Under the pieces are notes generated by a model. That model saw only the letters and a list, made by a program, of their open reading frames with translations, was not told where the DNA came from and did no database searches. The position numbers and the translations under genes were made by a program. A DNA stretch of 46,536 nt from assembly GCA_024709105.1 (NCBI GenBank), contig JANJXJ010000091.1, positions 1 through 46,536 of the forward strand, in the 5' to 3' direction. The stretch is from Lentimicrobium sp. (lineage in GTDB: Bacteria > Bacteroidota > Bacteroidia > Bacteroidales > Lentimicrobiaceae). Shown piece after piece: positions 8,575 through 16,627 of the stretch (its first letter is position 1; each line of letters opens with the position of its first letter).

Positions 8575-8606
8575 CAAAGTTATTTCTGTAAAGTTCACAT
8601 AAACAA
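8575..8606 (-). promoter_or_regulatory. promoter of the DoxX gene
   Basis: Minus strand TTG (8604-8606), 21 bases, TAACTTTG (8575-8582). The -7 box is only 6 bases from the 8568 ATG, so transcription may be leaderless or start translation at 8547. Confidence 0.6.
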
Positions 8607-8651
8607 TATTTTATACATTTTTAACACTGCAAGGCCGATATTTGGGTATGT

Positions 8652-8681
8652 TTTGAAAAATCATATGTTGGATTATATTTG
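8652..8681 (+). promoter_or_regulatory. promoter of the DUF5020-permease operon
   Basis: TTTG (8652-8655), 18 bases, TATATTTG (8674-8681). It excludes the TTG at 8679 as a start codon and predicts a leader of about 27 nt. Confidence 0.65.
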
Positions 8682-8714
8682 CCACTTCATTTATTCACCA
8701 AATCCAGTAAACTT

Positions 8715-9428
8715 ATGATGAGGAGTTACTTGCTGATTTTTGTGTCACTGTTGATGACCGGGGCTGTTGCCCAGAATGTTCAACTTCATTACGACTTCGG
8801 TAAAGACCGGGGCTATCCAACCACAACAGTAGAGATGTTTAAACCCGACAAATGGGGTTCCACCTTCTTTTTTGTGGATATGGATTATAATGTGGGCGAT
8901 GTAAAGGGTGTAAGCCTGGCTTATTGGGAGATTGCACGGGCCATTAACCTGGGAAAAACCCCGTTTGCCTTTCATGCTGAGTACAATGGCGGATTCGGTC
9001 AGTTTAAGAATGATCCGTTCAACGGAGCTTACACTATTAATGGTGCATGGCTGGGTGGTTTTGAATACAGCCGCAACAACTCCGATTTTACAAAGGGTTT
9101 CACTTTACAACTGCTCTACAAGAACATCAGGGACAAACACGATGCCTCTTTCCAGCTAACCGGAGTGTGGTACATGCACATGCTAAATAAAAAGCTCACC
9201 TTCAGCGGATTTGCTGATTTCTGGGGAGAAGACAATGTATTCACTGAAATGGAGGGTGAGGCTGAAGTATCAGAAACCACAAAATTTGTATTCCTGAGTG
9301 AACCACAGTTGTGGTATAATTTTACCGAAAATATCTCGCTGGGAACAGAGATTGAGCTCAGCAGCAATTTTGGAGGAGTAAAAGGCTTTGCTGTTAATCC
9401 TACCATCGGTGCTAAGTGGACATTCTGA
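8715..9428 (+). CDS. DUF5020 outer-membrane channel, Tsx-like
   Basis: Secreted outer-membrane beta-barrel of the DUF5020 group, related to nucleoside-specific Tsx-type channels. The N-terminus MMRSYLLIFVSLLMTGAVAQ is a clean signal peptide. The mature protein has alternating aromatic strands (WGSTFFFVDMDYN, AFHAEYNGGFGQF, GFTLQLLYKNIR, EPQLWYNFTENISLGTEIEL) and ends in Phe (IGAKWTF), the typical outer-membrane assembly signal. The start is one of two adjacent ATGs (8715 or 8718). It is followed after 21 bases by a purine permease, which suggests that it supplies nucleobases or nucleosides across the outer membrane; that substrate is inferred. Confidence 0.85.
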   Translation: MMRSYLLIFVSLLMTGAVAQNVQLHYDFGKDRGYPTTTVEMFKPDKWGSTFFFVDMDYNVGDVKGVSLAYWEIARAINLGKTPFAFHAEYNGGFGQFKNDPFNGAYTINGAWLGGFEYSRNNSDFTKGFTLQLLYKNIRDKHDASFQLTGVWYMHMLNKKLTFSGFADFWGEDNVFTEMEGEAEVSETTKFVFLSEPQLWYNFTENISLGTEIELSSNFGGVKGFAVNPTIGAKWTF

Positions 9429-9449
9429 TAAACCTTAAAAACATCAGCC

Positions 9450-10745
9450 ATGTTTGAAAAATTCTTTAAACTTACGGAGAACAAAACCACACTCCGCACC
9501 GAGTTGCTGGCAGGTCTGACCACTTTTATGACCATGGCCTACATTCTTGCAGTTAATCCTGCTATTCTTAGTGCTACCGGTATGGACCGCAATGCACTTT
9601 TTACTGCTACAGCTTTATCGGCATTAGCAGCTACTTTGGTTATGGCATTGTATGCAAAACTGCCTTTTGCGCTGGCGCCGGGCATGGGACTCAATGCCTT
9701 TTTCGCCTTTACTGTTGTGCTGGGTATGGGGCATTCATGGCAATTTGCCCTTACAGCAGTATTTATCGAAGGTATCATATTTATACTGCTCACTGCATTT
9801 AATATCAGGGAACTGATTGTAAACAGCATTCCCATGAATATGAAACATGCGGTTTCGGCAGGTATTGGTCTGTTCATTGCCTTTATCGGTTTGCAGAATG
9901 CAGGTGTCATTGTAAATAATGATGCTGTTCTGGTTGGTCTGGGTTCCATTAAGACCCCAACAGTGATTGTAGCATTGGTGGGTGTTGTAATAACCGGGGT
10001 GTTGCTGGCTCGCAATGTGAAGGGCGCATTGCTCATTGGTATTTTTGCCTCTACCATTATTGGTTTTCCGCTGGGCGTAACCAAAATGCCTGACAGCAGC
10101 CTGCTTTCACTGCCTCCGTCACTCACTCCCATTTTCTTTAAAATGGAATTCCACAACATTTTTACTTTGGATATGCTTGTTGTGGTGTTTACTTTCCTTT
10201 TTGTGGATATGTTTGATACTGTTGGTACTTTGGTGGGTGTAAGCGACAAAGCCGGAATGTTGAGTCCTGAAGGGAAAGTACCCAGGGCAAAGCAGGCTTT
10301 GTTTGCTGATGCTATTGGAACCACAGCAGGAGCCATGCTTGGAACCAGTACAGTAACCACTTATGTTGAAAGCGCTTCAGGAGTTGCAGAAGGAGGCCGA
10401 ACCGGTTTGACCGCTCTGGCAGTTGCAGGATTATTTTTCCTTGCACTCTTCTTTGCTCCATTATTCCTGATGATTCCTGCAGCAGCTACTGCTCCGGTAT
10501 TATTCCTGGTAGGTCTGTTTATGATGTCGCCCATTCTGAAAATAAACCTGAACGATTTTACAGAGGCCATTCCTGCATTTTTTACCATCATCATGATGCC
10601 GCTGAGCTATTCTATTGCCGAAGGTATTGTGTTTGGAATGCTTTCATACGTGCTTCTTAAACTTCTTACCGGTAAACACCGTGAAGTTACTCCTGTTATG
10701 TATGTGCTTGCGGTATTGTTTTTAATCAGTTTCTTTGCGAAATAG
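9450..10745 (+). CDS. NCS2-family purine (guanine/hypoxanthine) permease
   Basis: Inner-membrane proton-coupled purine importer of the AzgA/PbuG branch of NCS2. At 431 residues and about 12-14 helices it is full length. Family marks include TTFMTMAYILAVNP at the N-terminus, APGMGLNAFFAF, the half-helix region DMFDTVGTLVGV and TSTVTTYVESASGVAEGGRTG. Guanine, hypoxanthine or adenine are the likely substrates; sequence does not separate them. It is probably cotranscribed with the DUF5020 channel, 21 bases upstream, making a two-membrane uptake route. It ends at a strong terminator. Confidence 0.92.
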   Translation: MFEKFFKLTENKTTLRTELLAGLTTFMTMAYILAVNPAILSATGMDRNALFTATALSALAATLVMALYAKLPFALAPGMGLNAFFAFTVVLGMGHSWQFALTAVFIEGIIFILLTAFNIRELIVNSIPMNMKHAVSAGIGLFIAFIGLQNAGVIVNNDAVLVGLGSIKTPTVIVALVGVVITGVLLARNVKGALLIGIFASTIIGFPLGVTKMPDSSLLSLPPSLTPIFFKMEFHNIFTLDMLVVVFTFLFVDMFDTVGTLVGVSDKAGMLSPEGKVPRAKQALFADAIGTTAGAMLGTSTVTTYVESASGVAEGGRTGLTALAVAGLFFLALFFAPLFLMIPAAATAPVLFLVGLFMMSPILKINLNDFTEAIPAFFTIIMMPLSYSIAEGIVFGMLSYVLLKLLTGKHREVTPVMYVLAVLFLISFFAK

Positions 10746-10762
10746 GCTGATTTCTTTAAAAA

Positions 10763-10796
10763 TTCCCGGCTGGTGCATTCCTGGCCGGGATTTTTT
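10763..10796. terminator. bidirectional terminator between the permease and activase genes
   Basis: TTCCCGGC pairs with GCCGGGAA-type bases (10763-10770/10784-10792) around a 13-base loop. A run of six T follows on plus and TTTTTA on minus. It overlaps the stop codon of the activase gene and serves the two convergent units. Confidence 0.8.
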
Positions 10797-11727
10797 ATGC
10801 TCCGGTCTCAGCAGCAATTCCATACTGTTTAAATATCCCAAGTGCTCTTTGAATACTTGATTCTGATGGTGGCATAAATCCGTGAAAATCATCCGTTTTT
10901 CCTAATTTGTTCAGTTTGTGTCCGGCAATGTTGTGATAGGGTAACAACTGAATAATTTCTGGCATAGCAGGTAATTCAGAAATATACCTGGCCGCATCAT
11001 GTATGTCATCAGTTCCATCATTAATGCCGGCAATCAAAGGCATCCGAATGATGATTCTTGCACCGGTAGCTGAAATTACTGAGAGATTATGCAATATAAG
11101 TTTATTGCTGCTGTCTGTCCATTTTTTATGGATTTCCTCATTCATTGATTTTAAATCAAACAGAAACAAGTCGGCGATTCTTGCAATTCCGGTAATAGTT
11201 TCTGTTTTTATATTTCCTGCTGTGTCAATGGTTGTATGTATACCTGCCTGTTTGCATCTGCTTATTATATCTTTAATATAATCAGCATGAATCAGGGGTT
11301 CTCCTCCCGAGAAGGTAACTCCGCCTCCCGATTGTATGAAAAACGGCATGTCCTTCTCTATGATCTTAAAAAGTTCGTCAGGCTGATAGGTTTTGCCGCA
11401 AATTTCTGAGGCACGCGAGGGACAAACTTCAGCACACTTTCCACATACAATACAATGGTCTCTGTTTGTGGAAATGATATGATCAGTAAATGAAATGGCA
11501 TTTTCAGTGCAGGTTTTCATGCATAACCGGCAGGCAATACATTTGTTCTCTGAAAATAGTTTCTCAGGTTTTGTATTAATACTTTCAGGGTTATGGCACC
11601 AGGCACAATTCAAAGTACATCCTTTAAAGAATATAGTTGTCCTGATTCCTGGCCCATCGTTAACGGAATACCGCCTGATGTCGAAGATGCAGGGTAGGGG
11701 TTTCAAATTTGAGTTGCAATTTTTCAA
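10795..11727 (-). CDS. glycyl-radical-enzyme activating enzyme (radical SAM)
   Basis: Generates the glycyl radical on its partner, encoded just upstream, by reductive cleavage of SAM. The radical-SAM cluster motif CxxxCxxC is CTLNCAWC near residue 36. Two further 4Fe-4S motifs follow (CIACRLCMKTC and CIVCGKCAEVC), the insert typical of activases for non-pyruvate-formate-lyase GREs. The SAM-binding GGE motif is FSGGEPLIH. At 310 residues the length is normal. No ATG exists in frame near the N-terminus; the start used is TTG (11727). It lies 24 bases past, and in the same frame as, the TAG of the dehydratase gene. The HypD partner's activase has been called HypE; that symbol is shared with hydrogenase maturation, so none is given. 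Confidence 0.92.
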   Translation of the reverse strand: MKNCNSNLKPLPCIFDIRRYSVNDGPGIRTTIFFKGCTLNCAWCHNPESINTKPEKLFSENKCIACRLCMKTCTENAISFTDHIISTNRDHCIVCGKCAEVCPSRASEICGKTYQPDELFKIIEKDMPFFIQSGGGVTFSGGEPLIHADYIKDIISRCKQAGIHTTIDTAGNIKTETITGIARIADLFLFDLKSMNEEIHKKWTDSSNKLILHNLSVISATGARIIIRMPLIAGINDGTDDIHDAARYISELPAMPEIIQLLPYHNIAGHKLNKLGKTDDFHGFMPPSESSIQRALGIFKQYGIAAETGA

Positions 11728-11751
11728 ATTGGTTTTGTCAGGTTTCTCAGC

Positions 11752-14205
11752 CTAAAATGCTTCGTTTTCAGTTCTGTCAATTACTTCCTGCTGAAGGTCT
11801 TCGTTCATATCGTTGAAATAATCGCTGTAACCGGCCATTCTCACCATCAGGTCGCGGTATTCTTCGGGATTGGCCTGAGCAGCTTTTAGGGTTACTGTGT
11901 CAACCACATTGAACTGAACATGGTGCCCCCCCAGGTGAAAGTAGGTTCTGATGAGGTGGCCGAGTTTTTCCATGTCTTTTTCTTTTTTAAGCAGCGAAGG
12001 TAAAAATCTCAGATTCAGCAAAGTGCCTCCTGAATTCACCTGATTTAGTTTTGAAAGTGACTTGACTACAGCCGAAGGGCCGTGTGTGTCGGCACCATGT
12101 GAAGGAGAAGTGCCATCAGAAATGGGTTTGCCCGAAAACCTTCCATTGGGTGTTGCCCCAAGTACCTTTCCGAAATATACATGACAGGTTGTTGACAACA
12201 TATTCATATGGTATTTACCGCCGGGTTTGATGTTGGGCTTACCATCAATGGCTTCAAACAGGTCGTTGTAGATCATGCCGGCGAGACTGTCGGCAAATTC
12301 ATCGTCGTTGCCAAAGAAAGGAGTTCGGTTAATGAGAGTTTGCCTGAGAAATTCCTCGCCTTCAAAGTTATTTGATATGGCCCGCATCAGGTGCTCTGCG
12401 CTAAAAGTTTGTTCTTCAAAAATGTGTTTCTTTATGGCTGCCAGAGAATCAGTAACCGTGCCCAAACCACAGCATTGAATGTAGCTGGTATTGTAGCGGG
12501 GGCCTCCGTCGTAATAATCTCTGCCTTTCTCAATACAATCATCAATTACTACCGACAAAAAGGGAGCCGGGGCATATTTTGCAAACATGCGGTCAATGTA
12601 ATTGCTGACCCGCATTTTTAGATCAACCACATAGTTCAGCTGTTTTTTGAACGCTTTATATAGCTCATCAAAGCTATTAAAATCCTGCAGGCCTCCGGTT
12701 GCCAGTCCGGCCTTTTTACCTGTTAGCGGATCAATTCCATTATTCAGAGTAACTTCCAGAATCTTTGGAACATTCAGGTAACCTGTAAGCAGGTATGCTT
12801 CTTTGCCAAAAGCGCCAACTTCAATACATCCGCTGCATCCTCCCTCGCGTGCATCCTGCAGGTTTTTACCCTGTCTGAGCATTTGCGGAATATAAACATC
12901 AGGATTAAAAACTGATGGAAATCCGTGACCCTGGCGAATGACTTTAACCGCAGACATTAAAAAATCATCAGGTGTTACTTTGCTGATGTGCACAGAATTG
13001 CCGGGCTGGAGAATGTGGAGTTCTTCTGCAACTTCAAGTAAAATTTTTGAGACCTCGCTGCTTCCATCTTTTCCATCAGGAGTTACACCACCTATATTAA
13101 TGTTGGTGAAATCGTTGTAAGTGCCGCTTTCGCGGGCTGTAATACCCACCTTGGGCGGAGCAGGATGGTTGTTCACTTTTATCCAGAAGCAGGATAACAG
13201 TTCTTTGGCTTGTTCTCTGCTGAGCGTTCCGTTTTGAATCTCCCTTTCATAAAAAGGTGTCAGGTGCTGGTCGAAGTGTCCGGGATTCATGGCATCCCAG
13301 CCGTTTAACTCGGTAATGGTTCCCAAATGAACGAACCAGTACATTTGAATTGCTTCATGGAAAGTACGTGGGGCGTGGGCTGGAACCCACCTGCAAACCT
13401 CAGCAATTTTCAGCAGTTCTTTTTTTCTTGTATCAGAGGTTTCGGAAACTGCCATTTTTTCAGCAAGATCAGCATGTCGTTCTGCAAACAGAATTACTGC
13501 ATCGCACGATATTTCCATGGCTTTCCATTGCTCGGCTTTGTCGGTAGCTTCGGGGTCGTTCAGATAATCAAGGCCCGCAATTTTTTCTGCAATTCTTTTC
13601 TTAAAATCCAGCATTCCGGATTGGTATATTTTACCATCCAATGCTGTATGTCCGGGAGCCCGCTGCTCCATAAATTCTGTGAACAGCCCGGCTTCATAAG
13701 CAGCCCGCCATTCCTCAGGGACATGAGAAAAAATGCGCTCCCGCTGGGTTTTCCCCTCCCAGTAAGGAATCACTTCTTTTTCGTAGGTGTCAATATCTTC
13801 CTGACTTATGGTATATCTCTGAAGTATTCTTGTGTTGAGTACATGCAGGTCTTCAACACTATGACAGGTAAGCTCGGGGAAAGTGGGAACACTTTTAGGA
13901 CGTGGGCCTCTTTCTCCGACAATCAGTTCGTCGTTACCAATATAGATTGTCTTTTTTGAACAATGGTCGTAAAAATTCATGGCCCGCAGCACTGGTATGG
14001 AGAATTTGCCCATGTTTTCACGGTAAAATGCAGTTTCGTGCAATGCTCTTTCAATCGAAAGAGAAGGCTGTGTTTCAACACTTGCCTTCCTCAGCTTCCT
14101 GATACGATCGTTCATACCGGGGTCATGATTTTCTGTTGCAGGAATATTGCTTCCATTGTTTTTGGCTGTGACGGGTGCAGATATATTTCCCATATAATTT
14201 GGCAT
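11752..14205 (-). CDS. hypD: glycyl radical enzyme, probable trans-4-hydroxy-L-proline dehydratase (HypD-like)
   Basis: Likely removes water from trans-4-hydroxy-L-proline by radical chemistry to give pyrroline-5-carboxylate, which ProC reduces to proline. The C-terminal glycyl loop is VRMAGYSDYF (Gly792), and the thiyl cysteine is Cys460 in SGCIEVGAFGKEAYL with Glu462 two residues on. Other residues recalled from characterised HypD active sites are kept: His186 (RAPGH), Asp304 (GWDA) and Asp365-Phe366 (YNDFTNI). Overall resemblance to clostridial HypD is strong along the length. HypD proteins align from about residue 31 (MNDRIRKLRKASVE, start 14115), so the first 30 residues are either an extension or untranslated. 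No proC is in this window. Other dehydratase substrates in this clade cannot be excluded. Confidence 0.8.
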   Translation of the reverse strand: MPNYMGNISAPVTAKNNGSNIPATENHDPGMNDRIRKLRKASVETQPSLSIERALHETAFYRENMGKFSIPVLRAMNFYDHCSKKTIYIGNDELIVGERGPRPKSVPTFPELTCHSVEDLHVLNTRILQRYTISQEDIDTYEKEVIPYWEGKTQRERIFSHVPEEWRAAYEAGLFTEFMEQRAPGHTALDGKIYQSGMLDFKKRIAEKIAGLDYLNDPEATDKAEQWKAMEISCDAVILFAERHADLAEKMAVSETSDTRKKELLKIAEVCRWVPAHAPRTFHEAIQMYWFVHLGTITELNGWDAMNPGHFDQHLTPFYEREIQNGTLSREQAKELLSCFWIKVNNHPAPPKVGITARESGTYNDFTNINIGGVTPDGKDGSSEVSKILLEVAEELHILQPGNSVHISKVTPDDFLMSAVKVIRQGHGFPSVFNPDVYIPQMLRQGKNLQDAREGGCSGCIEVGAFGKEAYLLTGYLNVPKILEVTLNNGIDPLTGKKAGLATGGLQDFNSFDELYKAFKKQLNYVVDLKMRVSNYIDRMFAKYAPAPFLSVVIDDCIEKGRDYYDGGPRYNTSYIQCCGLGTVTDSLAAIKKHIFEEQTFSAEHLMRAISNNFEGEEFLRQTLINRTPFFGNDDEFADSLAGMIYNDLFEAIDGKPNIKPGGKYHMNMLSTTCHVYFGKVLGATPNGRFSGKPISDGTSPSHGADTHGPSAVVKSLSKLNQVNSGGTLLNLRFLPSLLKKEKDMEKLGHLIRTYFHLGGHHVQFNVVDTVTLKAAQANPEEYRDLMVRMAGYSDYFNDMNEDLQQEVIDRTENEAF

Positions 14206-14258
14206 TTAAGGAACTGGCCCTGGTTCTGTCAGGGGAAAAAATCATAAATTTCAATGCT

Positions 14259-14274
14259 TTCGCCGGCCGGCGAA
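14259..14274. repeat. 16-bp perfect palindrome in the dehydratase leader
   Basis: TTCGCCGGCCGGCGAA reads the same on both strands. Ten of its bases are consecutive C/G in an otherwise AT-rich leader. It could be an operator for a dimeric regulator; no T run follows on the minus strand, so it is not an ordinary terminator. Confidence 0.5.
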
Positions 14275-14413
14275 GGAAAAGGAAGGTAAAATCAATTGTA
14301 AAACATCAGGCACTCGAACAAACGCCGGTAGGTTTTAACGAGGGTGGTATGGAAAAAACCAATTCCCATAATGGCTGTTTCTTGTGTTAAGACCAGAATA
14401 AGTTTTCAGTTTG

Positions 14414-14444
14414 CAAACATACTTTAATTTGACTCAAATGTCAA
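14414..14444 (-). promoter_or_regulatory. promoter of the dehydratase-activase operon
   Basis: Minus strand TTG (14442-14444), 20 bases, TATGTTTG (14414-14421). It predicts a transcript start near 14407, about 200 nt before the 14205 start or 290 nt before 14115. Confidence 0.6.
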
Positions 14445-14581
14445 TAAAAAATCTCTGTTTTATCTGATATCGATTTTATAATTGTGTCATAAAGACCTGT
14501 ATAATGAAAAACTCAACATGTTAAAAGCCCGGCAATAACGATTTTTTGAAGTTTTTTCTTTTACTGCTGGGAATTTATTAA

Positions 14582-14589
14582 TACTTTTG
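14582..14589 (+). promoter_or_regulatory. -7 element for the sorting-domain protein gene
   Basis: TACTTTTG matches TAnnTTTG. The -33 region (TTTT about 19 bases upstream) is weak. Predicted leader is about 60 nt. Confidence 0.5.
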
Positions 14590-14657
14590 TCACTCGGAGA
14601 TAATTCTTTGCGAACTCTTTCAACAACTCAATAATTACTCATTTAAACTAATCTCCA

Positions 14658-16577
14658 ATGAAAAAAGCCTTACTACTCGGCCTTGCGCTGAGCTTTGGCC
14701 TGTTTGCAGGTGCTCAGCAGCGCAATCTAAGGTCTGTCAGTAAAGCGGAAATCCGCCCTGCAGATCAAGGATTAAACCAACTCACAGAAACCGCTTTGCA
14801 AAACACCATTCCCGGTGGCGAATTAATTAACCGCAGCGGTGACCTTCTCAAAACCAGCGTTTCCTCATCATCAAACGTTTATGGTATTTTCAGCTATGAG
14901 CAGACTGTTGTTTCATCAAGTCCTGAAACAGGTCATGCATTTTTTGGTAATCGTGCCGGCGGAAGTATGGGTGCTACCGGAAACGATATCAAAGTAGCCT
15001 GGGGCATGCACAACAGCACCTCTTGGTCTAATATGGTAATCAACCCCACTACTGGTTTCAACTTCAGGTATCCCAGCACAGTTGTTTACAATCCTGCCGG
15101 AAATACTGCACCTGAAAATATGGTAGCCATCATCAGCGGACCATATACAGATGCCGGTGGTTGGAAAGGACAATTTTACGGAAGTGCGAAACTTAACGGT
15201 CAGGGACAAAACATTGTTTATACCGACAATGAACCAAACATTTACATCAATCACCTGAATATAGGCCTTTCGGTTACCAACCAGGGAAATGTTCATGTAG
15301 CCTCACAGCGTTTGGATGGTACTTCAGCCAGTTATGTAAGCAACGGCTGGGAAGTAATGAACGGTGCCTATAACGCAGAAACAGGCCAGGTTGATTGGGA
15401 TGCATCCAAAGTAATTGTTAAACCCGATTTACTTGAAGATGGCAGAATTGATGCCAGCAGCCTTGTATTTTCGCCTGACGGATCTGTAGGTTATTTGCTT
15501 GGAACAGCAGTAGATGCCGATCCCGATTACAGCCCTTACGGACTGGAGTGGCCTGTGGTTTACAAAACTACTGACCATGGTGCAACCTGGGAAAAAACTG
15601 AAGCATTTGATTTTTCACAAATCAATATTTTCAGGGAATATCTTTATCCTACCCGTGCTGACCTTGATGTTGTTATTCCCCGCTGGTACAACAAATGGGT
15701 GGGTGGCAACCGCAACAACGGCGCAACCGTTGATATCAACGGAAATCTTCACATCGCCGGTATTGTAAGAAGTACCAACTCAATTCATCCGGATTCATTG
15801 AGCTATTTCTACACCGCAGAGCCTTCGCTGATGTTTGATGTTTTTATGAACGGAGACGGTACCTGGAATGCCATTTTTGTTGATACTATCAGAACTGCCG
15901 TGGTGGACGACACCAATCCTTTCGGCATGGGCTGGGATCAGCGTATTCAAATGAGCCGCACTGCCGATGGTTCAAAAGTTTTTGTAACCTGGGCCGATAC
16001 CGACCCTGTAACCTGGGGTGGCATTTTTGAAACAAACCTGCAGCCTGATGTATATTCATGGGGCTGGGATGTTACCAAAAACCTGCATACACTACCTGTA
16101 AACTTTACCACCATGACTGAGTACTGGGGAGAAAATTTCTGGATGCATGCCGGCGAAGAAGTTATCAAGGAAGCTACTTATTACAACATTCCGGTTTCTA
16201 CTTCCATTCCCGGAGCCACACAGGATAATCCTCTGGTTCACCAGTACTTTGCAGGAATTGGTTTTGATGAAGCTGAATTTGTGATTATGAACAGCGAAAC
16301 TCAACCTGCTCCTGTCAGAACCATCGCTGTTTCACAAAACTTCCCCAATCCTTTCAATGGAACAAGCGAAGTTAAAGTGGAATTGCCTCAGTCGGCAGTG
16401 GTTGCAGTTGAAGTTTTCAACCTGCTCGGACAAAAAGTTTATGAATCTTCAAAAGGTCGCATGGCTGCTGGAGTTCATACACTTACAATCAATGCTGCAG
16501 GCCTGAAATCCGGAATCTACAGCTACGTTATTTCTGCCGGCAATGAAAGAGTGTCGCGGAAAATGATCGTGAAATAA
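14658..16577 (+). CDS. secreted protein with type IX secretion sorting domain
   Basis: Exported protein of unknown function, sent across the outer membrane by the type IX system. The N-terminus MKKALLLGLALSFGLFAGAQ is a signal peptide. The last 80 or so residues form a type A sorting domain: QNFPNPFNGTSEVKVELP, VEVFNLLGQKVYE, AAGVHTLTINAAGLKSGIYSY and the basic tail SRKMIVK. The central 500 residues look like a beta-propeller or sialidase-like fold, with an Asp-box-type motif (TTDHGATWE) and a similar SPDGSVGYLLG. No catalytic residues of a known hydrolase were recognised. It is a single gene, ending at a bidirectional terminator. Confidence 0.9.
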   Translation: MKKALLLGLALSFGLFAGAQQRNLRSVSKAEIRPADQGLNQLTETALQNTIPGGELINRSGDLLKTSVSSSSNVYGIFSYEQTVVSSSPETGHAFFGNRAGGSMGATGNDIKVAWGMHNSTSWSNMVINPTTGFNFRYPSTVVYNPAGNTAPENMVAIISGPYTDAGGWKGQFYGSAKLNGQGQNIVYTDNEPNIYINHLNIGLSVTNQGNVHVASQRLDGTSASYVSNGWEVMNGAYNAETGQVDWDASKVIVKPDLLEDGRIDASSLVFSPDGSVGYLLGTAVDADPDYSPYGLEWPVVYKTTDHGATWEKTEAFDFSQINIFREYLYPTRADLDVVIPRWYNKWVGGNRNNGATVDINGNLHIAGIVRSTNSIHPDSLSYFYTAEPSLMFDVFMNGDGTWNAIFVDTIRTAVVDDTNPFGMGWDQRIQMSRTADGSKVFVTWADTDPVTWGGIFETNLQPDVYSWGWDVTKNLHTLPVNFTTMTEYWGENFWMHAGEEVIKEATYYNIPVSTSIPGATQDNPLVHQYFAGIGFDEAEFVIMNSETQPAPVRTIAVSQNFPNPFNGTSEVKVELPQSAVVAVEVFNLLGQKVYESSKGRMAAGVHTLTINAAGLKSGIYSYVISAGNERVSRKMIVK

Positions 16578-16596
16578 TTTGATGAAAGAGTAATAA

Positions 16597-16627
16597 AAAA
16601 AGGCAGGAGGAATCCTGCCTTTTTTTA
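16597..16627. terminator. bidirectional terminator
   Basis: AGGCAGGA/TCCTGCCT (16601-16608/16613-16620) with a GGAA loop. T runs follow on both strands. It separates the convergent secreted-protein and methyltransferase genes and overlaps the stop of the latter. Confidence 0.85.

Larger units (their letters stand above)
14206..14657. other. intergenic region with a long leader for the dehydratase gene
   Basis: 452 bases between divergent genes. It holds the minus-strand dehydratase promoter (14414-14444), a leader of about 200 nt with a 16-bp palindrome (14259-14274) and a small CCCTG/CAGGG hairpin next to the start, and the promoter of the secreted protein near 14582. No known riboswitch class was recognised. 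Confidence 0.6.

Noticed and set aside
11752-14205. Pyruvate formate-lyase as the identity of the glycyl radical enzyme
   Set aside because: Pyruvate formate-lyase has two adjacent active-site cysteines; here the loop is SGCIE with a Glu, as in the dehydratase group, and the activase has the two-cluster insert.
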